From: Megalopta genalis
Lineage: Eukaryota; Arthropoda; Insecta; Hymenoptera; Halictidae
Length of the DNA stretch: 64,000 nucleotides
Assembly: GCF_051020955.1 (NCBI RefSeq)
Contig: NC_135015.1
Span: forward strand, 7,017,616 to 7,081,615
Direction of reading: 5' to 3'
The notes beneath the pieces were generated by a model, which saw nothing but the letters and a program-made list of their open reading frames with translations, had not been told where the DNA came from and did no database searches. A program made the translations under genes and the position numbers. Of the stretch, positions 50,338-63,580 are shown one piece after another. How positions within the stretch are numbered: position 1 is the first letter of the stretch; each line of letters opens with the position of its first letter.

Positions 50338-50586
50338 TTAACACGTTCCGTGCCGAGCTTTTTTTACTCGAATCTTCACACTTTGATATTTTACTAAAAC
50401 TTGATGTATTACGTGCAATTATTAATTCTCGTACACATAACAACGTAACAAAAACTTATCAACGCCCATTCTTGCGGTGGAAATTGATTCTTCGGTTCTA
50501 AATTTCTTGTAAACAATTTGTTCAGTTCACTAAGTAAACGTGCAAGCGTGTACCATCGATGGTACACGTGGCACGGAACGTGTTAA
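50338..50586 (+). mobile_element. piggyBac-like MITE, copy D (249 bp)
   Basis: Full-length copy between TTAA duplications. It differs from copy A at about one base (AAACGTGCAAG instead of AAACATGCAAG). It sits just upstream of the 79-aa secreted-protein candidate, so it could supply promoter sequence; that is inference. Confidence 0.85.
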
Positions 50587-50649
50587 AATACAACAATATA
50601 TCTTCGCGCAACGTTATAAATGTGCTGGAGACGGACGAAATTTAGATTC

Positions 50650-50889
50650 ATGTCCGGCGTAACAATAAAAATAGTCTATTTGTTTACAATTTGTTGGCCG
50701 GCATTATTTATGCACACAGTGTCGGCACCAGTAAATTACAAGCACAATTGGTTACTACAGAAAGTCTTCAAACAGAGATCAAACTATTTACGAGAAATTT
50801 CGATCAGAATGTTATTGGGTGTGTGCGACATTGAATGGAACTCAACTAATGCGGTTATTTATTGTTTGGACCATTTCCGTTCACAGTGA
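50650..50889 (+). CDS. Candidate small secreted protein, 79 aa
   Basis: An ATG at 50650 opens 79 codons to TGA. The N-terminus looks like a signal peptide: MSGVTIK, then a hydrophobic core IVYLFTICWPALFM, then HTVSA before PVNYKHN, with VSA fitting a signal-peptidase site. The predicted mature part has about 53 residues, two Cys and one NST glycosylation sequon. The frame is open 30 bases further upstream to ATG 50620. It begins 63 bp after the right end of a young piggyBac-like MITE. No family was recognised. The downstream AAACAG|AGATC could instead be a splice acceptor, so this may be one exon of a longer gene or a chance frame. Confidence 0.3.
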   Translation: MSGVTIKIVYLFTICWPALFMHTVSAPVNYKHNWLLQKVFKQRSNYLREISIRMLLGVCDIEWNSTNAVIYCLDHFRSQ

Positions 50890-51854
50890 TTGTGCATACA
50901 AGTGAGAACCAGACGTACATACGTCGAACACCGAGTTTCTCAAAAGCAGTGTGTTTGTGCTGTGCGTAAAATATTAGATTGGACCTTCGATTTACCTTTT
51001 CAAAGAGATACCAATAACGGAATGCACTGTACCGTTCAATTAAAAAACGAGTGAGCTGGATGCCAGCGCGTGCTGACTTCTCCTTTGAGCAACCAGTAAT
51101 CTGTTTGAAATTCAATCCTGCCTTTGACATTGGGATATCTTTTTCGAGGGATGCAACGCGAGAAACCGAGCGGTTACAATAGCACCACCACACTCTAATT
51201 ACTCCGGGCTCGCGCGCATTTCGGTAAACGTAGTAGGATTGTGCAGCAATTGCGATTGTCCCTGCACCGCGGATCTTGCATATCGAAAAGTAGACAGTGT
51301 ATTCCATTGACCGTAATTAATTTGGCCAACTGAATGCCATCCATTGTGCCCGGTGGGCCAGAACTGTTAACGGCACACATTTCGTCTGTATGCGATTAAT
51401 TATATATGGGACATGCAAAGGATGACGATACATTACGACCTAATTTACCGAACTAATCGTGAGCAACGTTAGATAGTCGGTGCGTATGTTATCCGTAAAG
51501 GATTGTCGACGGTTTATCTCAGGCTGATAAAGATTGCAAACGTTGGCAGCTGAGAATGCAAGTAGTACCCTGTCGATCGATGTTGGACGAAAATTTAAGT
51601 AACGATTGATGATTGGATTCCTATGTTTATTGTTAGATTTATTCGAGTTATTTGTAGCTTACGGATCTTTGGGCGAAACGTAAATGTTCTACAAGAAACA
51701 GGAGCTCTACTTGATTCATTTATCGACGATGATTTTATAATTTTCGGATGTTTATAATTTACAGTTAAAAACTGCTCGATAAATTGTTGTGTAATGGCAC
51801 TATTACCATCGTGCACCGATAAGTTGTGCAGCGCTATCTTAGTTTAGATTCCTC

Positions 51855-52093
51855 TTAACCTTTTGCACTCGAATGGCGCCGTTGTAAATTGTTATATCGC
51901 GTTCCAATATAATTTGAACATCACCAAATTTGTTTATATTTGAAAAACTGTCGAAAGTGTGACTGTGGCATGAGTCGTAAAATTCAATTTCATACGTATA
52001 AAATATGCTAGATTATGTAAAATGTTAAGCACTGTAGGTCAGAATAATTATTTTGGACCTAGAGTTAGCATGGCTTCGACTGCAAAGGTTTAA
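51855..52093. mobile_element. Degenerate TTAA-bounded MITE (239 bp)
   Basis: Left end TTAACCTTTTGCACTCGAA; right end complements to TTAAACCTTTGCAGTCGAAG. The imperfect inverted repeats next to TTAA on both sides suggest an old copy of another TTAA family. No coding frame. Confidence 0.5.
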
Positions 52094-52099
52094 TATAGC

Positions 52100-55000
52100 A
52101 TAATCATTGAAACTTTAATTAATAATCTTCCGGTAGATGAAACGTTAAGAATTTCTTTGTTTATTTAATAAGAATCATCCATTTTAGTCACAACTGCATA
52201 AAATAAGCAGTCTATTTATAGTATTAAAATTGCGATTAAATTCCTATTATAGTCGTTGATTGCGATCAACGATTGAATGCGCTTCAATTTTGACCGTCGC
52301 ACGGATAATTGACTCACAATTAACTGTTGAAATTCCACCTATAACGAAGTGGAATTAGTGTTTCATGCATGATCCTTCTTGATAACAGAAGCCGAAACAG
52401 TTTACGATAAAGCTACAACAAGCTCTTACTGTGAACCGAATAATTGATTCCTTCGAGTCACAACTAACGATTGCATAGATCGATTAAATTAATGGCCAGT
52501 TTTCATTTCACCTCTGCTGTCAACATGAACACCTGCGGCTATAAGACGAATTGACTAGTACAGGGGTGTTCATCCTTTTAACTTCCTTTTAGATCAGCAA
52601 AAAAATGTAAAATATATAGATAATTTAAACTTCGGTAATCCAAGATTTTTTTTATTATGAAATTTCTTTCGCTCTGCGCTCGCTTCTTAGGCCAGATCGG
52701 TACTTGCTTTGGGCCGCATGCGGCCCGCGGGCCGTCAATTGTACAGTTTTTGTCCAGCGGATATGCGTCGATCAAGGAAGCGTCACGAAAACAAGAGAAA
52801 ACCCGATATTTTCGCCTCTGGGATATGTTAATCGCTTCGTAATCTAATCGCGGTTTATTTATCGTTATCTGTCCCCGTGGTTGTCATGCCATTATTTCAG
52901 GGAAGTCTCTGACTGCGAAATCGCCACCATTTCCTTAAAATTTTATCACATTTTTATAACTTCATACGATTTCCATGAAATCTACAATCTTATGTTTTTG
53001 AGGTTGCCGAATTTAAATATATTGTCGAAAATAATTATAAATAAATATAATTCACAATGAAAAATTGAATACGACGAGCTTAATTTAAACTTTAAATATC
53101 TTAAAAATGAGTAAAATCAAGCAAAATTTTTCAATTTTTCAATCTACCGTTGTATCATTTCTAGAATATACATATATCGTAATGGTAAAATGTGATAATA
53201 CTGGTTTCTATAAGAATAAACCTTAGTTTGAAAATTTCAAACGCCATTTGATGCTCTAACATGTATACAACGTACATATGTACTACAACAGTTTTTTCCT
53301 ACAATATATGTATTATATATATGTACAATATATGCCTATATATATGTACTTTGAAAATTGCATTTTAGCTAACTTGGGAGTAGGTACCACTGTACGTCGT
53401 TTCTGTATTATATATACTGTCACAATTTCTCGCTTTTAGGGGATTCAGTTTTTTAAAAACGGAAAGCCTTCTCGCGACTAATCTTTAAAAGAAAGAGCAG
53501 TTCCTTGCGACGAACGTGCATGGCCTGGAAAGCATACCGAGATCTTTTTCACGATCAGCCGTTCCGCGGTTTCCGTGCGTAACAGATCATATCTGTAAAA
53601 ACAACAATGGTGGTTAAAGGTAGCACGACACGTGACGACGCTTATCGGCGGAAAATTTTTGCTAATGCACCGTGGTCTCACTCGTCGATGATCTCTATCT
53701 GAAACAAGGTTTTTTATGGGATTGACCCACGCCAACGGCGATTTCTCGAGGCCTTCGAAAATATCTTGCCTCGTTAGGTCTCCCCCACCATTGCGTTTGT
53801 ATCCTCCTGACCTCGTTTCGACTCGGCAAACTTTTCTCAGTCGGACGACATCGTTACCCTTTGAAAACGAAAAAAAGTACATGAACTCCGAGTGTCGGGA
53901 AATTAAAATTCATCGACAGTTTTCCACGATTCCGCTCACGTGTGAGCCACGGATCTTGATCACGTTCGTTGACATATGCTACCTGCGTCATCAATTACTC
54001 GGTTCATTATGATTAATAAGCCAGAATGGGTGGTATGGGCGGCTGTTCCCGTTCGATTTTCTAGCAATGCGGCATGGTTGATCGGACCTCAAGCGAATTA
54101 ATTAAATGGTTAAATGAATTAATCAATAATTTTAGTTCCTGCTTTTTTGCCAGATTTCAATTTTGATTATTATGATCTAGCAAATGATCGAAAAATTGAT
54201 TTAATCCATTAGGCTGCATAGTAGTAAATTGTATTGTTCGATATTGATTTGTGGAGCAAACGGCAACAGTCGCGTGAAATTCACTGGAAAATGTAAATAC
54301 ATATACTGTTCGAAAAAGTTCTAGCACAAACACAAAGTTAACGGTGAATGAGTTTTGACTTCGAGGAAGGTGATTTTATCGCTGCAAATATATTTTTATT
54401 TTTGTACAGCATGAGACTGAACATAAAACTTTATTAAACAAACTATACCAGGTCTCAAAATTACCCTTTATAGCTATCAAATCATAAAATTATCGAAGAC
54501 TAAAAATGCTACTAAATTATAATTTTGATATCTGTATAACATTTATCTTCATTGTACAGTTTAAAAATTATCTTATGTTCTCCTAACGTAGTTTTTTTTT
54601 TTTACTTCCTTAGTCTCAATCTCACGTAATAGTATAACTCGAACAAAATCTCAAGTTTGATTAGATAGTTTGACGCATTCAACGACACCACTGTGATTAC
54701 AAATCAAAACTGACTGCAGTGGTCATTATCATGTATCACATAAATCAAGATTAAAACGTCTTCACTATCGGTGCGACTTTGTTAAAAAGGATTTTTATCA
54801 ATCTTTATGCCGTGTACACACTTAAAAATCTTGGGCGCATCGCCTAATTCGAATAAACCTTTCTTTTACTACTATAATTTTTACTATTACTACTATTATA
54901 TAATTTTATTATTATACTATTATGTAATTTTTACTATTACTACTGTTTACTATTACAATATTTCTAATGTCAGTGGAACCGATTCCACAAATACAATACA

Positions 55001-55450
55001 TATTCCTTTGATTTGTTATTTAACCCATTATATCTTGATTATGTTGTATGCATACACTGTACCTTGCTTCATGAGAATGATAAGACTAAAGTTCAAACTT
55101 TTCGCCATTTTTATTATAACGCATACTTGAGTTAAGTTGATTAATCATTTCCAATGCTATACTACATAGTTATTATATTATAGTTATATACTATAGTTAT
55201 TATACTATATAGTTTATTATTATCTATATTAGTAACTATCTATATAGTTTGGTGATTTTGTCGACACGATAGGGGTTCTATGTTGGATACAGTGATGTTT
55301 CAACAAATTACGCTCACGAAAGCGGAATACCACATAACTGTCAAGAAAATTTGCTAGAGTGTAGCATAGTGAACGCAGGTAATTCGCGAAGTGATGCAAG
55401 AAATGAATGAAATATCAGCGCGTGGTATCGTGGATTTCATTTGAACGATT
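52100..55450. other. Intergenic DNA with one GC-richer block
   Basis: Mostly AT-rich; 53470-54010 is GC-richer with overlapping frames (134 codons minus, 98 codons plus) and no recognisable motif. TA-rich runs lie at 53290-53350 and 54860-55260. No gene supported. Confidence 0.4.
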
Positions 55451-55459
55451 ACTGATTAG

Positions 55460-56460
55460 ATGGTCAGTTAGCGTGTCCCCGATGAATCAATGGGATCGGT
55501 GGTATCGATCGCAGTGAATGGTAGCTTCTCGCCATTGATCAGTTCCTCGGAGTCCGCCAGTCGAGTTTTCACGGCGTGAAAGTGCGTACGCGATGACTTG
55601 CCGCGGGTCCGCGCGGTAAACGGACGCTCTCCGCTCAGGTCCGCACAAATCGGCTCCGATCCGCGTCGTCCGTGCTCTTCCCGGTGTCCAGTAACGTAGC
55701 CGACGCCGTCGCACGAGTTCTACTCGCATATTCCGTAATATTATCGCGGCGATGATTGATCGTTCTTCACGGAAGAACCGAACTGTCGCATGTCGCGTGG
55801 TCGGGGACCGTATGGAGCGCGAACGTATTTTGCAGTCAGTGTTCGCCATGCCGTGCCGTTGAAAAGGTGTTCCATTAGCACCGCCGAAGGACTGACTCTT
55901 TTGTTTTTGTTTCCCTTTTTCTTTCGCTTCGTTGAGGAAAAGCATCGGTGCTCGGGCCGCTCCTCTCGAATCAACTGCACGCGGGGACAACGTGTGGAAG
56001 ACTTGATCAGTCCGAGGAGTTGGTTGCCGGTTCTGAATCTCGTCTGACCATGTACGGAATCCACTACTGATTCTTGAGAATCTCTCCGGCGTTGTTCCAA
56101 TCGAAAGTGAACGGTTCGACGGATTTTGAGAGTTGGTAGTGGTACGGTCGACTGATAGATATTTCGTTCCGTGGAAGGGGAAGCAGCGTGGATTTCCTCG
56201 ATCCTCGTGTTATCGAAGCGTCTTTGTCGAGACCAGTCGAGCGGGCGACTACACGGCAGCAGGTGTTTCGACCCGTTTTTGACAAAGATAATAACGTATA
56301 TTAGCGCGACAGTAATTTTCTACAAGTGGAACAATAAAATCAATCGAAAGACGGCCGCCAGAAATCCGCCTTGGCCGACCCGGTTGAAAGTAGTGAGTAG
56401 AGACGTGTCTGATCTTATCTCCGACTTCAAACATGTACTTACTATCCAAGGTCGTTTTTT
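55460..56460. other. GC-rich island with overlapping frames on both strands
   Basis: Frames of 167 and 119 codons (minus strand) and 85-99 codons (plus strand) overlap here and are Arg/Ser-rich, as expected for CpG-rich sequence without stops. It lies about 3 kb upstream of the 59418 exon on the plus strand, so it could hold the upstream promoter of that gene. This is inference. Confidence 0.25.
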
Positions 56461-56469
56461 CGAACGATA

Positions 56470-59140
56470 GTATGGAACAAATATTGTCACGACTGCGCGT
56501 TTGCTTTCAACATTGCGCTTGTACATTGTGTTCTATGAAAGATACTATTTGGTGGGTATAGGCGCATAGGCAGATCCGCGGGAGGGATGGTTGCGACTTC
56601 ACGATAACAAAAATAGGACTTGAAAGACAGTTTAGCATTCGTGCCAAGGGAACTTTTATATAAATTTGCACGTTAACCGCATCTGGCGATGACAAATACC
56701 TCTACACAGTTCACCATAGATATTGTTTCTTCATTTTTCTCGTCGGCTCTTTTTGGACTGCTGGATTAATTTCACATTTTCTCATCAAAGCCAGGCTGTT
56801 TTTGCGGCTTCCAATGCTGTTTTATTTTTTTTCCTATCGACTAGTTAAAACCCATCGTTAAAACGCCCACGTCGAGCAACAGTCACCAGCATATCGACGA
56901 TAAAAATGCAACGAGTTATCGTCGCGTAACTGTTAATTGCCATGAAGAATAACGGTGCCCCTGCCGTGAGTCATATTATATACGTCTACACCTACAACTT
57001 CGGTATTTATCTTAGATGTTATCAGTGCCGGACAATTACCGAAATTGACGTTTCTTGGAAACAAAATTGAGCATTAGTAGATTAAGACTCTTAGTTTGAT
57101 TGGTCGACGCTTATACCGATTAATAATTTTGACCTCAAGTAGTTTTTCTGACTTTATTACATCAAAAGCAAGCGAAAGATTTTTGAGAAAGACTCGTACA
57201 AAATGCTGGAATTTCAGTAGTTAATTGAGAATCGATTATTCGATTGCACATTAAAATTGAAACAAGTTTTATCGCTGATAAGAATCAACGACTAAAACGT
57301 GAATTTATAACTATGTAGGCACTTGAAATTTACGTAGAGAACGCGCGATATGTTACATTGTATTTACGTTGACAAGTACGTGTAAATTGGTTCCGACATG
57401 CCGTTTTTTAGAGATGTCGAAAAACACGAGCCCGTATGCGCGCATACATTCTTTCGAAGAGTCTTGTTCCTGGATCCATAAGCCAAGTATAACCGACAAA
57501 AATTACCGACACTATGTATACTTACGCACGTGTATTCTTAACTACAGCGTTGCATCATCGCAGGTTTCTCGAACGATCCTCGCAACAGCAAACTAGTTCA
57601 TTTTACGAAGCGATCGTAATCTCGCGCGCTGGTACACCTGCGCGTAGTCCGGTCGTGGCGGAAATCTATCCAACTTGGCGTTGACATTGCATGTTTCGGA
57701 TAACTTCCTCGAGTAGGCTTAAATTGCTTCGAGATTGAATTGTCTTCTTCGTGTTGCTTTCGAACACTTAATCGCTGGTGACAGAGATGTTAGTATTACT
57801 CACTGATATCACGAAGGGGTTCCCTTTGAAATTATTAAACAAATTCATACGGCGTTGCAGCAAATAAATATTTATCAGTGTCGTGAAGCAGCGAACTAGG
57901 CAGCAGACTAATGTTAGACAACGAGGCGTAGAGTGATTTGAACACGGTTCGGCTTTCTACAATTTGATCGAATTTCGCAGATTCCGAGAAACATAATGTC
58001 TGACGATTATTTCAGCGACAGACCCTGACAAGCATGCGTGCACGCACCCTCAGCCAGCACAGACACCCCCACTCCAAGGTCACAGAGCACTTCGAGCCGT
58101 ATTAGAAGGAGCGACATAGAACTAGCCCGAATTCACAGAAATTAGGAACCGCCCCGTGACGCACACTCTTGTGACACGCGCGCAAAATGGTGACAAGAGT
58201 GGGAGTACGAGTTGACAAGGGTTGAAACCAGCCAACAGAGATCATGGTTTCACAATCAGTTTGGTCCCACAATGCTGTGTATAGTTAGTAAATGTAATCA
58301 GGGAAACAGTTGTATATACAGACTTAGTCTAGTCCCACGCCAATGGTTATAGTCATCAATTGAAGGTTCAGTGAAGTCAGATCTAGAGGAACTCAATTAG
58401 GAGCTCAAAACGACAACGAAGTCGTCGTCACTTTAGTTTCATATGTAGACAGCTCCAAGTGCAACATTCAAAGGTCTCAATGAACCAAAATCGAGTTCTT
58501 AACAACTAATTAAATGAAGTTCAATATCCACTTATGAATAAAAAAATAGTTCGATAGCCGTGATTCACTTTGACTTCGAATCAATTAACGAGTGTGTTAT
58601 GGCCCGAATCGAACTGATCGGAATTTGTTGAATTGATCGTTGGAGCAGATCGATCTTTCCTCGGTTTGTCTTTTGTTCCATGGGAATCGAATATCAAGCG
58701 AACGGAAATTCGACCATCTAGCCGAATCGAACTTCGTTTGGCCCAACGGAGCCAAAAATGGTTGAAGTCCAACCACGCATATGGCCAGGGTACGATATTT
58801 TTCGCAATATATATACATATACATGTATGCTTGTACTTGGCCGCATTACAGGTCATTTTGCCGATAAATTTCGGGCACTAATATATAGTTTGATATCTGC
58901 AGGCATAGAATTGGTAGGAGAAATTTAAATGGATACTTATAGGTCAGCGATTAAATTTATTTAGTAAAAGTTTTAAATATCTGACGTAATAACTGCAATC
59001 ACTTATTATACTAATACAACTATAAAATTAGCACATACGTGCTAATTAGCTTAGCACATAGTCGCGTAATCAGAGTAATCGTTCGATAAATAAAGCCCAA
59101 ATGTTACGATACAGATTAGATACCCTTTTGACGAACACAA
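56470..59140. other. Intergenic DNA, no gene seen
   Basis: Between the GC-rich island and the candidate exon at 59418. Frames are 91 codons or fewer and overlap on both strands. No repeats or RNA genes recognised. Confidence 0.45.
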
Positions 59141-59147
59141 TGATCCT

Positions 59148-59480
59148 GGATAGACTCTTCCATTCCTAGCGCAACAACCAACATGGCTACTGTCTACGTG
59201 AAACCATAGGCGCGGGTCTGTTTCTGACCCCGTTGCATTCAGTGCACATAATTGCAACAGCATTCCCCTCCCCCAGAGTTTCCAATCCAATAACTATAAA
59301 ACTACGCGAGATAATTATGTTTTAACGACCTGGAGTATCCAGGATAGACTCTTCCGCCGTTAGCGCAGAAATCAATATGGCTGTCGTCTATACGAAACAA
59401 TTTTCTTTCTGATTCAGGCCCCGCTGCATTCAATGCAACCAGCTGCCAGGGGGAACCCCCGGGTTCCCAGTCCTGGCTCG
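59148..59480. repeat. Local duplication at the 5' edge of the 59418 exon
   Basis: GATAGACTCTTCC begins near 59150 and near 59343; both copies continue with matching TAGCGCA, CAATATGGCT or CAACATGGCT, CTACGTGAAAC or CTATACGAAAC, and CCCCGTTGCATTCA or CCCCGCTGCATTCA. The offset is about 190 bp. The upstream copy lost the ATG and the open frame, so it looks like a decayed exon-boundary duplicate. Confidence 0.65.
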
Positions 59481-59769
59481 TTGCGTCCCTTCACACCTCC
59501 GGATCTCTCTTCTATACCGCATATGGACGCTACACCTCTGCACGGCAGCGGTGTTCGTAGCAATTCTTCATCCGTGAGCGGACGCGCGAACGAAAGCGGG
59601 GCACAAGAGCAGACCGGGCCCTACATCATCGGCAGTCCTATCAACCTGGGGAGCATCGACAATGTCGATAACATCGGCCTACGTATAGACCGTTTGCCAA
59701 GCGGCCGACGAAGTACACGGGAGCACATCGAGCTGCAGGAGTCTGCACCACCCGAATCCACTTCTGAAG
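59418..59769 (+). CDS. Coding exon of an unrecognised gene (upstream alternative exon)
   Basis: A good acceptor (TTTCTTTCTGATTCAG|GCC) precedes an open frame of 352 bp ending at a donor GAAG|GTGAGA in phase 1. The frame is GC-rich compared with its surroundings. It encodes a Pro/Ser-rich polar segment with ATGs at 59433 and 59523, followed by GPYIIGSPINLGSIDNVDNI and a charged end, STREHIELQESAPPESTSE. Whether it is an internal exon or a first exon starting at the ATG at 59433 cannot be told. It can splice in frame to the exon at 63924. A decayed duplicate of its 5' boundary lies about 190 bp upstream. I do not recognise the family. Confidence 0.55.
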
Positions 59770-60405
59770 GTGAGATACCATCCATGATGTGTTAAGCATT
59801 TCCTTTCTGTACCCGACAAGTCTTCAACTTCGATTGATAAAATCGTGAGGGTGGAATAGAGATGTACAATGTGGCAGGATTGACGCGACATAACTTACAC
59901 TACCTACCGATCCGGATGCGCTCGTAATAACAGCTGGTTGAGAGAAACAATAGTAGAATGAACGTGGCTTGACTAAATGCACGCAAAATAGAGTTGCGTA
60001 GCGTTGAGTCTCTAAGCGATGCATAAACGGATTATTACACCAAGGCTAGTCAATATCACCGAGATAAACCATCTCTTTCACTGTCATGGAAATAATAAAA
60101 ACATTATAAACATCGATATATGATGATAGTGCGGCACGCGATATTCAAGGTCAGGCATGCGACGCCGTAATGGCCAGTGACTAATAAATCCTCAGAGTCT
60201 TATTTCTATATAAAAAATTTAATATCCATTACCAATCACATCGGCACGGTTCCTTAACTATTCCATTCAATTTGTAGCGAATGGAGAGCGTGTGCGATCA
60301 ATGTATATAAATTGGTAGGTGACGGTTTCCGACCCGGTGGCCTGTTAATACACTTTCTAATATCAGCAATTATCAACGAGGAGCTTATGTACTTTTCTTT
60401 ACGCA

Positions 60406-60513
60406 TAGGAACTAAAATAATATTCCTATACTTACGCATATGAATTAAAATAATTCCTATACTTATGCATATGAATTAAAATAATTCCTATACTTATGCA
60501 TAGCAATTAAAAT
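60406..60513. repeat. 31-bp minisatellite, about 3.5 units
   Basis: ATTCCTATACTTACGCATAT and near-identical units (ATGAATTAAAATA endings) repeat every 31 bp. It lies in the long intron between the two candidate upstream exons and the 63924 exon. Confidence 0.8.
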
Positions 60514-63432
60514 AGAAGTTGTTACAGTACGTTAGTCGATTTATCTGATTAGCTCACGTTTATAATTATACTACGGATCTCTATGTATATTGTACATTAA
60601 CTTTCAACAATTTTCTGAATATAATGACATATAAATTTTTTTTCGTTTAGCCGGTTCTTCTTCGACATCTTTCTTATTGTACTGTGCGTAAGCAGATACT
60701 TAACGCCAGCTTTGACACCTTTTCATCTCCTCAAGAATCTTGTTCCTTTATATTTCTCATTCTGAGCTCAAGCTATCACATTTCCATCTAGTACTCTTAC
60801 CAAAGTATTTTCTTTTTTTCAACTTCGAGTCGTTGTCACTTCAGCGGTGTCAAAAAAGTAGGGAAATAGTTTTATTCTAAAGATTTATTCTTTTATTCAA
60901 GAGATAATTGACTGTAATCATTGATTATATATGGGATATTTTATTTAATTTTACTTTTTGCGAGTGAACCATAGTAACGTCTCAATGAACGCATAACACT
61001 AAGCAAAACAGCGACTAATAATAAATATATACATAAATAATACATACAAAGAAATAATACATACATATAAATATTACATACAAAAAGTGTGCCCCATAGA
61101 GTCATAGAATATTTAAAGCTTTAAGGAAGAATCGAATTAATTGAAACGTTAAACGTGATCCTGTTGTATTAAAATGTAAGTTCGCTTAGAGAGTAATACC
61201 AATTTGCTGTATTAAAAAATCTATATAATAGATCTTAGCCGTTAGTTGGTGGTTTGAAGGAAAACCGATTAAGTAACCGTCTCTCGGTCACTATCTATAA
61301 AACGTGTAAGTTGAAAGATCGTTGGGACTTTATAAGATTTCCTGACGCGCATTTCGAACGCATCAAGCTTCGATTGTGTCAGTGTAGCGTGAGCGGATTG
61401 TCCAATAAGGTTTGATATCCCTCGTGTGGAGCCACCCCAGCGGAGGTGTCCTTGGCCCATAGTCTACGAGCGTCGAGGTTGTTTATTGACGCAACCTTAC
61501 CGTCCACGGCCCGATAGTCGCAGTAAGTGCTGGTGGAGGACAGCACGGTGCTGACGCCAACTTGTTGCCGTTAGCAAGCGCATGCGTTTTCGGGGTAACA
61601 CGTGTGCAGGGCTGTCGCATTTCATGAAAATCCCCTCCACAGTGTTGTACCAAATGCATTTAGAGCCCGTGTCTTCTGCTACTGCCATCGTTCAGTATTT
61701 TTCAAGATTATTGCTTCAATTGAACTATTTCCTTATCGGTAAACACAAGATGATACATCAGTCAGCGGGTTCAACGTCGAAGTTCTATTATCAGTTTGCT
61801 CGCAGATGGCAGTGTGATCTTTATTCTTTCCCGTTTATTCGTTTGACAATCGTTTTGCTTTTATTAGAAGTCGTGTTAGAAGAAAATATCGATTCGGGAC
61901 GATGAACAGAATTTATAAGTTATTGGATCATTCACGATGTGCAGGGTCATACGTATATACCGCGCTAGCAATGTCATTGGTGACCAGTGCCACCTACGAA
62001 CTGGGAGTAGAGCGTCTGTCGAGTGAATTTCCAGACGCGATATGATCGCGGAAATTTTTAGCTCCGAAGAGTTCCACAGAGCAGTTCGGTTTCGGTTGAT
62101 GTTATTTTGTGAACATTGATCCAGAGCGGGTTTGCTTTCACTCACATTTGCGTTTCCGTTAGCTCGTCAGGGGTGTGGCGACATTCGCGGGCCTTCTTCC
62201 GGCACGATGACGCAGATACGTAGTTTGTTTAACCGATCGTTATCTCTGGCAGAAAACTGTGCTATTAATGTCCGTTAATCACCGTATTCGCAATAAAGTG
62301 CGCGTACTGCGTATCCCACCGAAGTGTTGACCATCGGTACGTCGGAGTTGTTATCAGTATGTGGGTGTAAACAATTAGATGTCACTTATAAATTGTCAAA
62401 ACAAAGTCGAGGGATCCGATTTGGTTATTACTATTTGATCGATAGCAGCTTGGAGTATAAGCGTATGGCAATTCATTTCTTCACTTCATTATTTCACGTT
62501 TTCCCGTTCGAAAGATTTTAATTGTAGCTTCTTTGATATTGGACAGGTTGTCATCTGATTACAAGTTTATTTTATCCGCACGTTACACAACTGGTCCCAA
62601 TAATGGTGATATATGAATGTAATTGATAATACATCTCCGGAAATAATTATTACATGGTCGGTGTTTGGAAACTGTGGAATAGAAAATAACTGAAATAGAT
62701 TACGCGAACGCGTGTCGCGGAATCATGTACAATGGTAAGAGATAACTATCCGACACCCACCTGAGTTTAATATTACGCAACTTTTGTTTCCCGTTATATT
62801 ACACATCAAGTTACACAGTGTTAGTGTCACAGTTACTTGTTTTAGTATCGAAATTCACTAGCGGAATGAACATGGAATGCAACATTTATATTGTTTTAAT
62901 ATCCAATGACCTAATTGCGACCTTCAGAGAACATTAATTGAAAAAATTGTATTTATTTAGAAATATTCTGTTTTGACAATAGTCGGCAATTGATCATTTG
63001 AGTCTCCCGTTAACGTTATCCATACAGTAATTGATATTGTTTTTTGTATATGAATAATACATCTAAAAAATAATTATATCGTTATTGTCAAGGTTGTCAA
63101 GATTGTTGTTATTGTGTATTGTCAAACTTTTTAACAATATTAAGATTCTTTAAGACAGATATTACTAATTTCCGTTGAAGTCTTCCGGGATTGCATGTTT
63201 TGACTATGACAAAAATCCTATTACGGAATTCCCTGGAAATGTGACTATAACCTCGAAGATATCGCAATCATTTGGTAGACCCGAATCCGTTGTAATTTGT
63301 CATGAATTTTATTCCTGAAGAAATAAATTTGCCGCTATAACCTGGATTTTTTAATTCATGCTCTGAGTATTGATATCACAAGCCGTGCCATGTTACTGTG
63401 TGTCTGTACAGTGTTTTCTCCTTATCACTGGT

Positions 63433-63440
63433 TATAAATA
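63433..63440 (+). promoter_or_regulatory. TATA box of the downstream alternative promoter
   Basis: TATAAATA, 59 bp before the ACAGCAACATGG start context. With usual TATA spacing, transcription would begin near 63465. Inference from sequence and position only. Confidence 0.35.
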
Positions 63441-63498
63441 TGAATCGAATGAGCGAAGATAAGTGATGTGAAAGACATTTCGTTTAGCAAACAGCAAC

Positions 63499-63580
63499 AT
63501 GGATGTAGCGAGTGCAAAAGTTATACAATGGTTCAACGAACTCAGATCCCGTATTCATCTTTATTTGCACGCTCAAAATC
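63499..63580 (+). CDS. Candidate alternative first coding exon of the same gene (27 codons)
   Basis: ATG in the context CAACATGG starts a 27-codon frame beginning MDVASAKVIQWFNELRSR and ending at a consensus donor ATC|GTAAGT in phase 1. The next exon begins TT|GGT, so the joined frame continues as LGPIRAENGG. A TATAAATA box lies 66 bp upstream of the ATG, which fits a short 5' UTR. The stretch is amphipathic and probably helical. I do not recognise it. Together with the exon at 59418-59769 it suggests two promoters giving two N-termini. Confidence 0.55.

Noticed and set aside
55487..56100. 167- and 119-codon minus-strand frames
   Set aside because: Arg/Ser-rich, overlap each other and plus-strand frames, no family features. 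Treated as a GC-rich island.
60140..60160. TTCAAGGTCA, a nuclear-receptor half-site
   Set aside because: A single short match is expected by chance in 64 kb; no supporting context.
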